DNA of 64,000 bases from Acanthopleura granulata (GCA_016165875.1 JABBOT010000080.1:31429326-31493325), one strand, 5' to 3'. Counted from the first letter of the stretch, positions 25,901 through 37,939 are shown. Numbers and translations are program-made. The notes: generated from the sequence alone by a model not told the origin.

Positions 25901-28900
25901 TGGGAGATAGTAACGTGCAGGCGCTTTAAATAACCTCTCGTCTTTGGCGTCATAAATTCAACCTGGCCATCGTTGGGTTTTCCTAATTTTCATGAAGTGC
26001 GATTTCTGGAGGATAATCTTGAGTACTTGAAGTCAAAAAAGATGTCAGGAATGTAACTTCTGCTTATTAACTTATAATTAAAATTAATGAATGTTATGGC
26101 AGGTCAGGTCAGTTTATTTAAAATATGATGGGCCACTTGCACTCCTGGTAGTTTGTAACTTGCCTCTGCAAAGAAGTCCAGTTGTGTGAAACAGAGAGCT
26201 GTCAGTATTGTGTTATTTATTATTCATTTCTCAGTAGCCAGCTTAGCCTTTTCAGTAGTCGATGGATGACTAATTACAGATTAATGCTGAACTAGTTGTT
26301 GATCAGGATGATGTTCTCTGTTTTTTTTGTTAAAAGTATTACTACAAAGGAGTTTTCTGATGTACGGCATATTGGAATAGTTCATTATGGTATGGTGTAG
26401 CTCAACAGGACGTCATTGCATTGTCCAGTGCCTGTAGAGCATCTAACAGTCAGGATATGGACACATCTCTGTTATATGGAACAGTATTGCATTGTCCAGT
26501 GCCTTCAGAACATCTAACTCCCAGGACATGGACAGTCTCTGTTATATAGAACAACAGTCTTTGTTATATAGTACAACAGCATCTTTAGAACATCTGCCTG
26601 TCAGAACATGGACAGCCTCTGTTATATAGAACAACAGTCTTTGTTATATAGAACAACAGTGTCTGCTATATAGTACAACAGCATCTTTAGAACATCTGCC
26701 TGTCAGAACATGGGCAGTCTCTGTTATACATCATGCATTTCCTTCAAAGCCTGCAGTGATCCTGGCACATGCCATTGGAGAAGAAGCGCCTTCCGGGTTT
26801 GCTTTGAGGCTGAAACCCCACCCAGTCCAAGTGAGCTTAAGTATAACTAGCCACCCCTCTGGGGCTAGCTCTTGATCTGTCCCTGTTGGTACATGCAGAT
26901 AGCTTTTAATGAAATAAGATTTAAGATCCTCTTAGTAAATGTCCCTGGTTGGAACTAATGGCAGAAGTGTAGGGGATTTTAACAGGATTTGTTGATCCCA
27001 GGTGGCCTATTAGGTGGCAAGAGTTCATCCCTTGGTCTTTATTTAAAGGCTGTCGCATCTGAATATTTATTACTTTCTTCTGTGGACTTCATGAGCATCC
27101 ATTCTTTTCCCGAACAAACATTTATCTCAAAGCTCTCCCCTGTGGTAAATTTGCAAAATAAAACATTTATGCTGGCCTCTTTTCCCAGTGGTATGCTTCA
27201 TTGCACTTCAGACCATTTGCATGTGAATGTATCAGTCACAGGAAGTGTACAATGGGGATGGAGTTATTCATGATTCATTTATTACAAAGTTAGCAAAGCA
27301 TCCCGTGATACATATAGTCAAATTTGCCTGTTAAACCATAGTCTGCATTTAACATGCAAATGGATTTTCAAAATGGTTTTTCTTGGCCAGTTGCAAAATG
27401 CCTTTCCAGCTTATTCATTTTTTTTTTTTTTCAAGTGATGAAAAGTCCTTTTATGTGCATACTGTACTCCACCTAGAGTTTGGCTATGATGTCGGTAACA
27501 AGTGTCAGTATGTAGTGCAGCAAACTCCATTTTGGGAAGGCTGGTCCATCTAATAGCTCAGTTACATGATGCCAGTGGCATATGAAAACAGGCATAGCTT
27601 TTGAACATTGAACAACAGTGACATGTAGATGAATTCTGACAAAAATCATGTATAAAATACTACAGCAATCATTTAAGGACTTAAATACTTGCACTGATGA
27701 ATTTATTAAGGGTTAGAAAGTGGACTAATGATGGATTGCATTTCATTCAAATAGTGGAAAATTTCCTCCTTTGTACGTCCAGTGGTTATGACATTTGACA
27801 ACAGTTAGCTCTGCTTGCATATATGTAGATGTATCAGTATGGCTGGGATCTGTGTGTAATAATAATGATATTAAATGGCTTGATAAGGGGCATGAGTGCA
27901 TTGACCAGGTACAATCATTCCTTTTCTGTTATTGAAGAATCTACCTAGTGTTCTTCAGGCTCACAAGCGATTTCCCAGGTTATTGATTGTTCAGTTGTGG
28001 TGACCCAGATGTTGATGCACTCTGCCAAAGTGGTGTTTAATACTGAATCTCAGATGTAGAGGAACTCTGGCGGTGCTCAATAATGAAACCTTACAAGTTT
28101 GTACACACTGCTGGAATACACTTGTGGTATGCAGTGCCGATACCTCAGATGTTGATGTATTCTGAAACACATGCATCTGTAGGGCTGTGTTGCAGTTCAG
28201 GGATTTAGCCTCAGATGTTGGTGTTGAGTGGTGTTTAGTAATGGAGCTGTTCTCTGTCATGCACTGCTGGAGTACCCTGGTGATGTTCAGTGCTGAAGTC
28301 TCAGATGTTGGTGTACACTGCTAGAGTACACTGGTGGTGTTCAGTGCTGAAGTATCAGATGTTGGTGTACACTGCTAAAGTAACCTGGTGTTGTTCAATG
28401 CTGAAGCCTCAGATGTTGGTGTACACTGCGAGAGTACACTGGTGATGTTCAGTGTTGAAGCTGCAGATGTTGGTGTACACTGCTAGAGTACACTGGTGAT
28501 GTTCAGTACTGAGATCTCAGATGTTTTTGTACACTGCCAGAGTACACTGGTGGTATTCAGAACTGAAGCTTCAGATGTTGGTGTGCACTGCCAGAGTACA
28601 CTGCTGGTGTTCAGTGTTGAAGCTGCAGATGTTGGTGTACGCTGCTAGAGTACCTTGGTGATGTTCAGTGCTGAAGCTTCAGTTGTTGGTGCTCAAGTGC
28701 ACTGCTAGAGTCCTCAACAGAAGTCTGAGATATTGGAATTTTGCTGCAAGGAAGGTTTGATGTGGAAGGTGAGACAGAGCCTGGTCCCCTATCTGTGGGT
28801 TTGATCAATACTGGGTCCTACTGGTCCCTTATCCCCTCTGTGTGTAATCCTCCCCAGCTCACTAATGGCTAACACATGCTCTCTGAGAACAAGGATCAAA

Positions 28901-31900
28901 TGGTTACAGTCTGCTGGGGAATTCACTGCTCTGGCTGCCCTCTTTTTGAAGTGGCTTTTACACCGTATTTGTTGTGAGCCCTGCAAAGTTTTGCCCACTG
29001 ACTTGGGCAATAGGATGTAAACAGGGGAAGCTCTGAGGACTTGCTGGAATATAAACGGTTCCTTTTAGGTGGATATAAGCCAGGACATATGATAGGCTTG
29101 TTTAGAAGGAGCCCCAGTCAGCCTTGGCCAGGGAAGTGCAGCTTGATGGATTGTACCAATAAAGAGACCATGTGTGTTAGTGTGTGGACAGAGGCTGGGG
29201 GTAGGAAGGATACATCTCTTCTGAGGCCTTAGATCTGAGCAGCCCCCAGGAACTCTTATCACATGTGGGATCTACTGCCTCTGTGTCTCTCCTAGTTCCC
29301 CTGTCATCTGAGGAGATAACAGAACCTAGCAGCCTGCTTTAGCTTCTTTCATACCTTCAGTGGACAGGAAAACAGCCTCCAACCTCCACAACCCCAATAA
29401 AGCACAGCACAAACACTGGCGCATTTGAAGAACATCCTGAGAAAAAAATTTAACGACCATAATTTTCCTCTTATCATCTGAATGATTTATAAATTAGCTG
29501 ATGCAGTTTTTTTGTATGAAAGCTTACTTCCAGAAAAAAAGGAGAAAAGCTCCTTTTTGTTTTCCATGCTATGTCATCAATAATACATCAAACAAAATCA
29601 CTGGATGCCGCTTTCATCAAAGTTACAAGAAAGCAGCTCTCGAAAAGAAAAGTTAAAAAAAAGCTTTTATAGAAATCAGCTTCATAAAAGATGTTATTAA
29701 TATTTTGGTAAAGTCTCATTGTCCATGATTTAGCAGTAAAGTCAATTAATTATGAATAAATAATATGTATTTTATCTGTGCTGTTTGTAAACACATTACA
29801 GAGCAATTTGTTGTTGGAAGATAATTCAGGGACTGTGGGTTCATTACATTCAATTAAAAAGACTGTGTATTTTTTTTTATTTGATGAAGGGAGTTATCAA
29901 AAGTTTAGATGGTAATGAAGTACACATGTAAGTACTAACTGTTTGGTATAGTTATGATTAATGGGGGGGTTAGATGGTCCAGATATAGAGGATTTAGTGC
30001 CTGAGCGTGATGGACAAAGAGATGAGGGTTAGGTGGTTTTCCAAGCACAGATATCATTGTTTCTAGTTAGGCATTATCACACAGCTGGCTAAGTTAAGTT
30101 AAATTGCAAATTATTCTATCTGGAAAGGGTAAGTTTATCCCAGCATCACGGGCAAAGCGATCTGATTAGAGGGAATGGGGATAAATGTGTACTCTGGCTG
30201 GCGATAGGAATTTCTCGGGAGAAATACCCGCAGTTATTTAGATACTCCTAGGGTAAGTTTTTGACGCCACAAACCCAGTAGACATCAGTAACTGTCTAAA
30301 ACTGAGACAGGGGAACATCCAGGCGGTGGAAAATGGAGCCGTCTGTCCAGGAGTAGTCTATACTGATAGCGCTTTGATCAGTCGCAGAGCAGAAAAAACG
30401 GCAGGGTTGAAGAGAGTAAATAGAGTGGGCGAGAGGTAAAGATTGGAGAAGATGTTGATTGTAGTTGGCTGGTAAATGGTAGGCATCCAGTGGCCTGCTG
30501 AAGGCTGTTTTATAGGAAACCCTGCATGAGGGAGCCAGACTGTTTGACTGGGGAAAACACAGGCTAACATAACAACCCAAGTCAGTTTTAACTTCTCAAG
30601 CAGATCGTTTGGAAGATGGAATGCTTGATGCAGCATTCTAACAAACTTTGCTAGACCTTGACTCATCTCTGTAATATACAGCAACAGGATATCGATTTAG
30701 GATCTCTTGTCAAGTGGTGTTGTTTGAAGAGAAAAGTCTGTTTTAAATCCCAATGGATGACAGATGAGCTGAAGCAGAACAGCAAAAACTGTTTGAAAAT
30801 AATAAAATTTCCCATTCTGTTGATTGTGATTTGGGGGCTAAATACCATGAAGACCAATTCTTCACATGAAACAAAGAGTTGTTTCCCTCAGCTTAATGGT
30901 CAGCATGCTGCTGTGGTGGTTGTGCCAAACCTGGACATGTGCAGATAATAACAGGGAGGGAGGTCTCACTTAAGAGTGGCACAATTTGATGGTGATCCAT
31001 TGTCTTGTCACTTATAGGAAGCCCCTTCATTCGTTGCCATGGACACAGGTTCCATGGAGGATTGGCAGTAGGATTTGGCTGGTTAGTGAGTCATCTATTG
31101 GGGCTCCTGGTCAATGATGGTCAGTTTTATAGTGGACTGTTCAGATGAGGACTTGGTAGAAATGTGGCTCTGATAGAGAGCCTGGTATTATGCCACACTT
31201 GATGTCTGCCATCAGCTAGAGGAATGGGGAAATAACAAAATTGGGTGGGTGAGGTTGGGGGGGGGGATTAAAGAGTGGTGGATTGGACAGGGGCAAAGTG
31301 CCTGCCCTCCTCTCCAATATTGATTTATGGTCAGTGAAAGGTCACCCAACCCAAGAGATTCCAAACTTTGATTGGTAATTACAAATTCCAGAGAATGGGG
31401 GTACCAGATTACTGACATTTCCCTTTACAACCTTGGCAGAGATGTATCAGTGTTCATTGTTCCAGGAAATTAAGTGACATTGACCAAATAAATAGCCCTG
31501 AATAACTTCAGTTTTGGATGTCTGTAGTTTACAAATGGCCCTTTCCAGTGGTACAGGGTCTCGAATGTGGCCTTGAACTGAGAGGACGTTGTACCACCAG
31601 TCTTGCCTCTGCCTGCATACTAGTCACGTCACACATAGATTTCTGAAGTTGGATTGAAGCTGTTCATAAGTTCATAAGGGTTTGTAGGACAACTAAGTAC
31701 ATGCAGCTGTGCTGCTTTCACGTTGTTGTATGTAAAAGTGACTGTGGTTTGCCAGAGTAATCGGACAGTGGTGTATTCCCATTTTAGCAGACTAGATTCT
31801 TTAAGAATTGTATAATCCTGCGTCAAACAATGGGAGAATTTTGTCCATTTTTTTATAACTTTTGGTAACTATTAAACCATTACACCAAATGCCAGTGTTA

Positions 31901-33793
31901 AACATGCGGACTTTACATTGCAATTAAATGTAATACTGAGAGTTTAAGAGCAGTTTATACTGCACTTAAGTGGAAGAAGTAGTCCTACCAGTGCTGAATA
32001 TTGCCATCTTAGTGCCTGTAATTAAATCCAAATTAGCCTAGGCTAAATAGACATTTTCATAATTTCTGGTTTGTAGCTAGCACCTGTAAATTGAAGACTT
32101 GTTGACCATTTTTGTCATTTTTCATGCATTATTGTTTTGTTGACAGGACCTGGCCAGCCTGTTAAAGGCCCTCTATGATGCCGTAGGATCTTCCATCAAA
32201 TTGCCCAGCAGTGGAACTAAGTCGTTAAAACTGCGCCTGACAGTAGGCCCTGACAACTCACAGCTCCAGGCTGATATTAAGGCTGATGTTAAATCGACAC
32301 CAGCGAAAAATTCAAAGGGCAAGGATTCCCCTGTGAACAAAGACATCAGTGTAGCCAGTGCTACAGACAATGGCGAGACCATACATTTGCCCAAAGACCT
32401 TTCTAAATTAAATAATTTATTACAACAAAGTAGCCGGCATCAGCATACTCCGAAATGCAATATAGAAAAGCAGCAACAGCAGCAGGCCCAACAACAACAA
32501 CAACAGCAGCAAAGCCAACAACAAACAAGGCAACAACAACAACACCAAAGTGGACATCAGCAGTCAACACTGCAAACTGTTCACGGGAACAGAGTACGAC
32601 TGAGTTCTCACGATCATCAGCATTTAGCAGAACTAGTGCAGCAGAATATGGAGAGGAATCATGTGCGACATCTTAGGTGAGTTTAGGTGAAAAAAATTTC
32701 ACAAGTTTAGTAACCAACCATGGAAATTACTAACATTCTGTTTGAATTATAATACAGCTTCAGAGGTTATAACAGTATTATGTGACTAGTTGAGATCAAG
32801 GTGTTATCTGAATTATCAGACAATGTAAATTTTTTCAACGTCATGTTACATGTCTGAATTCACACACGCGGTAAGCTTTGTCACACAACAAAAGAGGTTC
32901 TGACAGCAATATCAGATGTAGGCCTAAGGTTCTCTCTTTGAAGTCCTCTGGTGGCAAATGTGTCACTGTGTCAATCAAACTTAAATCAAACAAGTGATGT
33001 TTGTGTTAATTTATAGTATTAGCGAATTGTTAAGACGAAAACCTGAGAAAGGGCCCATAAGTGAGCATAATTATTGGTTCTCGTGTATTTTAACATGGTT
33101 ACCTTCTTGTGGGGTTTCAGGAGGCACCATAGTGATTCACGAGGCAGTTCCCAGCATGAGCACTCACACCAGAAGAGGAAACACCGGCCGGTGTGCCAGA
33201 ACAATCAAACTGAGGAGCGGCCCAAGGAAAGTCAAGATCGGCGCAATTACTACCTGGATTTAGCAGGCGTAGAAAACAATACCTCCAAATTTCAACCTAC
33301 CTCTTCTGAACTGAATCACGGACAGGAAAACCAGCAGTCTCCGCACCGTGGAAGGTCGCAGGATGCGGCGTGCAAGTTCCACGACAATTTGAAGAAGGAA
33401 GGGGAGAGCACCAAAGTGACGAGCACGAAACTCTTTGACAATGTTAGGTTTGACCCCCACGTGAGGTCAAGGTCATTTGACCCTCAGGAAGCTACGCAGC
33501 GCTCGCCGAAATCTCAGACTAAAGTCAGCTCGTCCCCAGGTGGCAAATATAGTCGGTATAGACCAGTCAGTTTGCCCACGCAGGTGCCGGATTCGGTGTC
33601 GCCACATTATCACCGTCGGCATCGGCACCGAGAAAAAGACCATGACCTGGCGATGCAGCAAGTGGCAGAGTGGATCGAGAGGCAGCACACATGGGACGAG
33701 GACGGCAAACGACTGGTCATTCAGAGACACGAACACCATCACGTTCACGAACACCATCATCACCACCACTATCACCATTACTATGAGGCGTGA
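19873..33793 (+). CDS. nkd: Naked cuticle homologue (5' partial, 5 exons joined)
   Basis: Negative-feedback regulator of canonical Wnt signalling; family members bind Dishevelled through the EF-hand region. Joined exons 19873-19921, 21089-21207, 25526-25627, 32147-32676 and 33121-33793 give 491 in-frame codons including the TGA. All introns are GT-AG and phases match (1, 0, 0, 2). Numbering from the first visible residue, the EF-hand loop DFDGQGKITKED is 80-91 within a region closely resembling vertebrate NKD (QEWSFTLYDFD). A run of mixed CAG/CAA glutamines is about 199-227. The conserved block RRNYYLDLAGVEN is 307-319. The His-rich tail (RHEHHHVHEHHHHHHYHHYY) ends the protein. Vertebrate NKD1/2 are about 450-470 residues, so only the N-terminus, with its expected Met-Gly myristoylation site, is missing. 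Identification is secure; the 5' end is not. Confidence 0.95.
19922..21088. other. nkd intron, 1.2 kb
   Basis: Phase-1 intron, GTAAGT to TTCAG. Apart from unique T/G-rich sequence I see no repeat or exon in it. Confidence 0.7.
21089..21207 (+). CDS. nkd: nkd exon encoding VELPPE block
   Basis: 119 bp between CTTCAG and GTATGT. It encodes VELPPETLGNDTIKVLTIDQ and the following DGHINCQEKPTDHQRSLNIE. The start parallels EVALPPEKT of vertebrate NKD1, just ahead of the EF-hand region. It ends in phase 0. Confidence 0.9.
21208..25525. other. nkd intron, 4.3 kb
   Basis: Contains a 20-bp T run near 21498, a pyrimidine-rich CCCCTA tract at 21606-21656, one SINE fragment and CTTTGATC/GATCAAAG sites at 23136, 24091 and 24276. 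No further exon seen. Confidence 0.7.
23382..23525 (-). mobile_element. SINE fragment in nkd intron
   Basis: Carries the family order TTTATTTATTTGAT, TCAAGAATATTTTACTTA, CCAGCATTATGGTGGGA, GGGGAAACCCA and AGGTTGCTGGCAGA, with a short internal change after GGTGGGA. The tRNA-like head is missing. Confidence 0.7.
25526..25627 (+). CDS. nkd: nkd exon encoding most of the EF-hand
   Basis: 102 bp, 34 codons, between TTTTCCCTCAG and GTGAGT. It encodes EFECGVQIESRESSKQEWSF followed by TLYDFDGQGKITKE. Loop positions 1 and 3 are Asp and position 6 is Gly, as in vertebrate NKD (DFDNNGKVTRED). The last loop residue (Asp) is contributed by the next exon. Confidence 0.96.
26401..26735. repeat. Composite tandem repeat (22-bp units nested in longer units)
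   Basis: A unit like AGTCTTTGTTATATAGAACAAC recurs several times. It alternates with a longer segment (AGCATCTTTAGAACATCTGC then CTGTCAGAACATGG), so short units are nested within a unit of about 100 bp. Purely intronic. Confidence 0.8.
28005..28705. repeat. 54-bp minisatellite, about 13 copies
   Basis: CAGATGTTGGTGTACACTGC recurs at 28302, 28356, 28410 and 28464, an exact 54-bp period, with more diverged copies on both sides. Each unit also contains GAGTACACTGGTGATGTTCA and GTGCTGAAG. Copies at the left edge (28005-28260) are older and contain indels. Confidence 0.9.
29440..29900. other. A-rich island in nkd intron, possible regulatory element
   Basis: This stretch is rich in A runs and homeodomain- or Sox-like short motifs (AATTAATTATG, CATTGT). 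It includes CATCAAAG at 29615-29622, a TCF/LEF core, and contrasts with its T/G-rich surroundings. It is not repetitive within the window. Function is unknown; it could be a conserved noncoding element or plain AT-rich DNA. Confidence 0.2.
32147..32676 (+). CDS. nkd: nkd exon with EF-hand end and poly-Q tract
   Basis: 530 bp between TTGACAG and GTGAGT. It starts DLASLLKALYDAVGSSI, completing the EF-hand, then has KSLKLRLTVGPDNS, parallel to KMLRVKLTVAPDGS in vertebrate NKD1. A glutamine-rich tract is encoded at 32471-32565 by mixed CAG and CAA codons. The exon ends in phase 2 within an Arg codon. Confidence 0.95.
32677..33120. other. nkd intron, 444 bp
   Basis: Phase-2 intron, GTGAGT to GGTTTCAG. 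No repeat or regulatory feature stands out. Confidence 0.85.
33121..33793 (+). CDS. nkd: nkd last coding exon with His-rich tail
   Basis: Acceptor GTGGGGTTTCAG; stop TGA at 33791-33793. It encodes a basic, Ser/Gln-rich region, the conserved YLDLAGVEN block (about 33245-33280) and the terminal histidine cluster from 33728. In the fly family member the His-rich C-terminus binds zinc and is needed for function; that is family knowledge. Confidence 0.96.
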
Positions 33794-36213
33794 CACAAAC
33801 CTGGCCTTGTTGGTGTGTGACGCTAGCAGACTTCTACATGATATTTCCAATTTACATTACTAAAGTGGCTTCTACAACATTGTGCCCAATTGAGAAAAAA
33901 TACTTCATTTGACATTGCCCAAAATGGAGGCCTTCTGTGTGATATTGGTATGCCTCGTTCTGTGCGACATTGGCAGCCGCCATGACGGGGGCATGGCTTG
34001 ATGGTTTCCTTGGTAACCCCTTAATGACAGGGTATATACTTCCTTAAACTTAAAAAAAGACTTGTGTGTCAATGTGTGGATGGGATAGCGCACAGATTCA
34101 GTGGCTTCTGAACACTGACAATCTTACTTTATACAACACATAAACTGACGGACCTCTGCCGTAACCAAGACAACCATTCTCTCAAAGAGTTTATCTGTTG
34201 GTGCTGGGTAAGATTAAACTGCTACACCTAAAACTGATAATACTTTAGACAGATCAAAGGTGGGTCAAATTAGAATACTCAGTGTATCAACCCGTGATGA
34301 CGCAGTATGTTTGCAGCTTCAACAATGTACCAAAGATGAGCCTGACACAGTCACTATTCCAGAACTACGTCAGGATTGAATCTGGTCCTGTATGCTGAGC
34401 CACTATTTACCCATCCTTCAGAGAATATACCTGCCCGTCCCCTACCCCTCACCCGCACCCTCACCCTCATCCCACAGCCTGCAGAGTCACCCTGAGATTA
34501 TAGGGTTCTTCATGTAGAGCCCTCACTTTTTTGGTGGACAGTTCTGATGTAGAGCTGAACTACTGCATGTCCGTTATTGGATGTTACGTCGTTGAAATGT
34601 CAAGTGTACTTTGTTGCTGTGCTATGAAGTGGTTGGTGGTGAATTGTGGTTTAGCAGTTGTATCAGCCCAGGTTACCATTACTTACAGGGTATGCTGTTA
34701 TAAGTGGCAAGTAATATTGTATCTGGCATTGATTTTTAAGATGGTATATAAAAAATACAGATATATTAAGAGAAGAGATACAAAAAGTTTCCAAATTACA
34801 AAGTTTTTTCGATGGCTAACTCATGGGCGAATATAGTTCAGTGAAATATTTTAGACATTTAAGAAAACAGTTTTGTTGGTGAAAAAGTTTTGCCAGTGTT
34901 GTGTCATTTAACCAGTTCTGTAAACTGTTAACAAACGCAATGTATTTGATACCAAGCTAAATCCATGAATTAATTCCCCCCCTCCCAAATGTTACAGGAA
35001 ACAATGTTAGCACAATATTGGGAAAACACATCTTGGTTAACAGAAAGCTTTTGACACCTTGTGGGTGTATGATTTTGCCACAGGCCAGTTCACATGTAGA
35101 ACATTACATTATATATGTATTTAATTCTGAGCATGTGGCACAGGTGCTACAGTTTGACACAGTAGTCACCTGTGGAGGCATGTCGCACTTGATACCATTT
35201 TACTGTTACAGTATTACCAGTAGTCTTGTTTGTTACATAGAATGCATTTTATGTACAGTTTAATGAATGTATGTCTGTGAATGATTGTCAGTGGACAGAT
35301 GTTATTTGATTGGTCAACAAGTTATAAATATTATTCATCAAAAGATGTTTCCATGGATACTGGAATGTTTATATGTACAGTGGGTTCACTTTTGTGGTCT
35401 TTGTTCTCTGGCTTCATTTGAAGGAAGAGAATTCCTTTAGTTATAAGGAAAACCATATTTGTAAATTGGAAAAAAGCAGGAGCCAATCATAATACTGAAT
35501 ATCACCATGGCAATAGGAGTTGATCAAACGTAAATAAATAACACAAACTACCTCGTTAAATGTGCTGTTAGTAAATTATCAGTCCCTTTTGTTTCGGAAG
35601 GAGCTATGTAAAGAGTGGGGATTGTGGTATCTGTAAATATCACGGGGGAATTTGTCGGTATTACAGTGGGTGTTCTAATAGGTGGAATTTTGTGACCATT
35701 GAACCGTCAGATTCACTTTAGTCACGTGGCTTATGTTTTATGTTCCAAGGAAAATTCTCACTTCTTAGCTATGTAATTAGCTGTCAGGTTTCGCTAACCC
35801 AAGGCTTCATACATTTCTTTTCTTTTGAAAAGCAGACCAGTTGTGCAGTGGTTAAACCGATCTCCTGGCTGGTTGACCAGATAGTATATACTGTTGAACG
35901 TTTGGGTCAAGAAAAAAGCATATTCGCATAGTAATGTGGAAGGAATTGTGTTTGTTCATTACATTATGGATGCCTTTCTGATCGCTCAGGTCAACCTTTG
36001 CACAAATCGTAAGGCCTTCAAATCGCTGACCACCAGATGTTCTCAGTGGTCATTGGAAAGATATATGTGGTACAGCGTTTCTTACCCAGAAACCAAACAC
36101 TTAAGTTATTATTCAAGTTTGCTGAACTAAATATTATTATATGCTGTGATTTTTTTCTTCATGTCATGTTTTGTTTTAAGCACATTGAATTAAAGCTCAT
36201 CTCTGAAAAAAAT
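33794..36213 (+). other. Probable nkd 3' UTR with candidate poly(A) site
   Basis: Sequence after the stop stays T/G-rich until about 36.2 kb. ATTAAA at 36189-36194 is followed by an A run and a G/T-rich stretch (GTCGTCGTGTCCTGTC), a plausible cleavage signal giving a 2.4-kb 3' UTR. An alternative AATAAA lies at 35533-35538. A Pumilio-like TGTAAATA lies near 35631. The transcript end is inferred. Confidence 0.35.
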
Positions 36214-36958
36214 TACTGTCGTCGTGTCCTGTCATGAGTTTGATTTGTGGATGAACCGGATGAACAGTGGGGGTGAGTGTATGGTACGTGTATCATATGA
36301 TAATACTATTTATGGGCAATTTCTGTTTATACATCGGTTTTAGAGGATGATTACAAGTAATTGTTATCCTCTAAGTGTGACCAAAGTAAGGGGCTCTACC
36401 TTGTTGTTTAAACCTTCCTCGGACCAGTTGGAAAGTTAGATTTGGGGATAATGAGAACAAAAGTGTGACATTTTGGGGAAGAAAAAAGAACTCGTGAAAA
36501 ATGGTTTGAATCTTTCCTACTGATGATAAATATCGAACTCGGACAGCTTGTAGGCCTGTTTTGAAAGCAGACTTGCTGGGGGATGAGAGAATTCCAGAAA
36601 AGTGACATTCTCTGGTATATTCTTACTTTCGATTCTGAGAAATTTACCAGCTTTGTGGCCTCTTCTTTTATCGTCTGTCCTTGTTGCTTGTCACATTGTC
36701 AGTAGGGAAGGTTTCAGTTTTGACATTATAATAATCCTTACGTGGTTTTAATCCTCAGTTAATTATCCTTACGTGGATAGCTGTACACCGCAGTACACCA
36801 AGGACATTTACATAACTCGCCTTACTGAATTAGATCAAAACTTGTAAGTCAAGGATATTTCTTCAAATGCCTTCACGCTCTTTAATGTGGAATAAAATCG
36901 CCATGTTGGATATATGAACGGTTTGCAATGAAATGAGACAGCAATTTTGACAGTTCTT

Positions 36959-37120
36959 TATTTGTCCGATAGGCTTGCCAGCAACCTGCGGATGGTCGTG
37001 GGTTTCCCCCGGGCTCTGCCCGGTTTCCTCCCACCATAATGATGGCCGCCGTCGTGTAAGTGAAATATTCTTGAGTACGGCGTAAAACACCAATCAAATA
37101 AATAAATAAATAAATATTTG
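36959..37120 (+). mobile_element. SINE 3' half, well preserved
   Basis: Shows CAGCAACCTGCGGATGGTCG, TGGGTTTCCCCCGGGCTCTG, CGGTTTCCTCCCACCATAAT, AAATATTCTTGAGTACGGCG and CACCAATCAAATAAATAAAT in order. It lacks the tRNA head. Its low divergence from the apparent consensus suggests a young insertion. Confidence 0.85.
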
Positions 37121-37939
37121 TCAGATAAAGACATGAGATAGTGGTCGGCCATTTGCAGTGGGGTGGGAGTCATGTTGAGTATAAATTGGTGGCCGGCAAT
37201 TTATCCGCCTTGATATCTTTGTGATGTGGTAGAACCAATCTTAAAAACAAAGAAATCAACAATATTCAGTTTCGTGTGGAGAGTTATTTATTTCTCCTTT
37301 CGTCATGCGCTCACAGCTCAGTTGAAGGTATTTGGCTAATATCGAAACGTCAATAATACGACTTGCAATTTAAGTTCAGCATAACACAGGTGCTGCACTT
37401 GGCAAACCTTGATTCCTAATCCACGTGGTTTGATTGTTTCCACTTTTGACCATTCCTTCGCAATGGAAAGTCTGGCATCTGAGGTCTTATATGTGTAGGT
37501 TACAAACTGCTCGGTTCGGATGCACTGTTACATACAACACGTTCAGATGCCAGCAGAAAACAATGTCTCGTCATTGCACTAACATCCCACCTCTGCCATG
37601 TGCATAAACAGTACAGGGTGAGCCGGGGAAGTTTTCAGATCATGTCATGTGACAAACCGTTTCTTGGAAAATTAATCAGGACTGAGTGCAGACGGAAATA
37701 AGGCTGAAACCATTGGACGATTCTAACAAGCCATTTCTCCCTCCTCAAAATGTGTAATACCACTTCAGGCATTATTTTTGAACCCCATGGATGAAAACTT
37801 TGACATCCCTTTAAATGTTATGTGAAGACAAATTTGTGAAAATTTAAAGTTAATGATTTGTGATTATTCCATTTAGAAAATATCAGATGTACCATGTATA
37901 TCATTATTGGTGAGGTTGTATGCGGAAGAACGAGCTTTA

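Larger units (their letters stand above)
25628..32146. other. nkd intron, 6.5 kb, repeat-rich
   Basis: Holds the composite repeat at 26401-26735, the 54-bp minisatellite at 28005-28705, an A-rich island at 29440-29900 and CTTTGAT cores at 29616, 30372 and 31366. A C run lies at 25729-25737. No extra exon is convincing. Confidence 0.7.

Noticed and set aside
33473..33863. Overlapping open frames on both strands in the last nkd exon
   Set aside because: Shadow frames of the real nkd reading; they show no family similarity.
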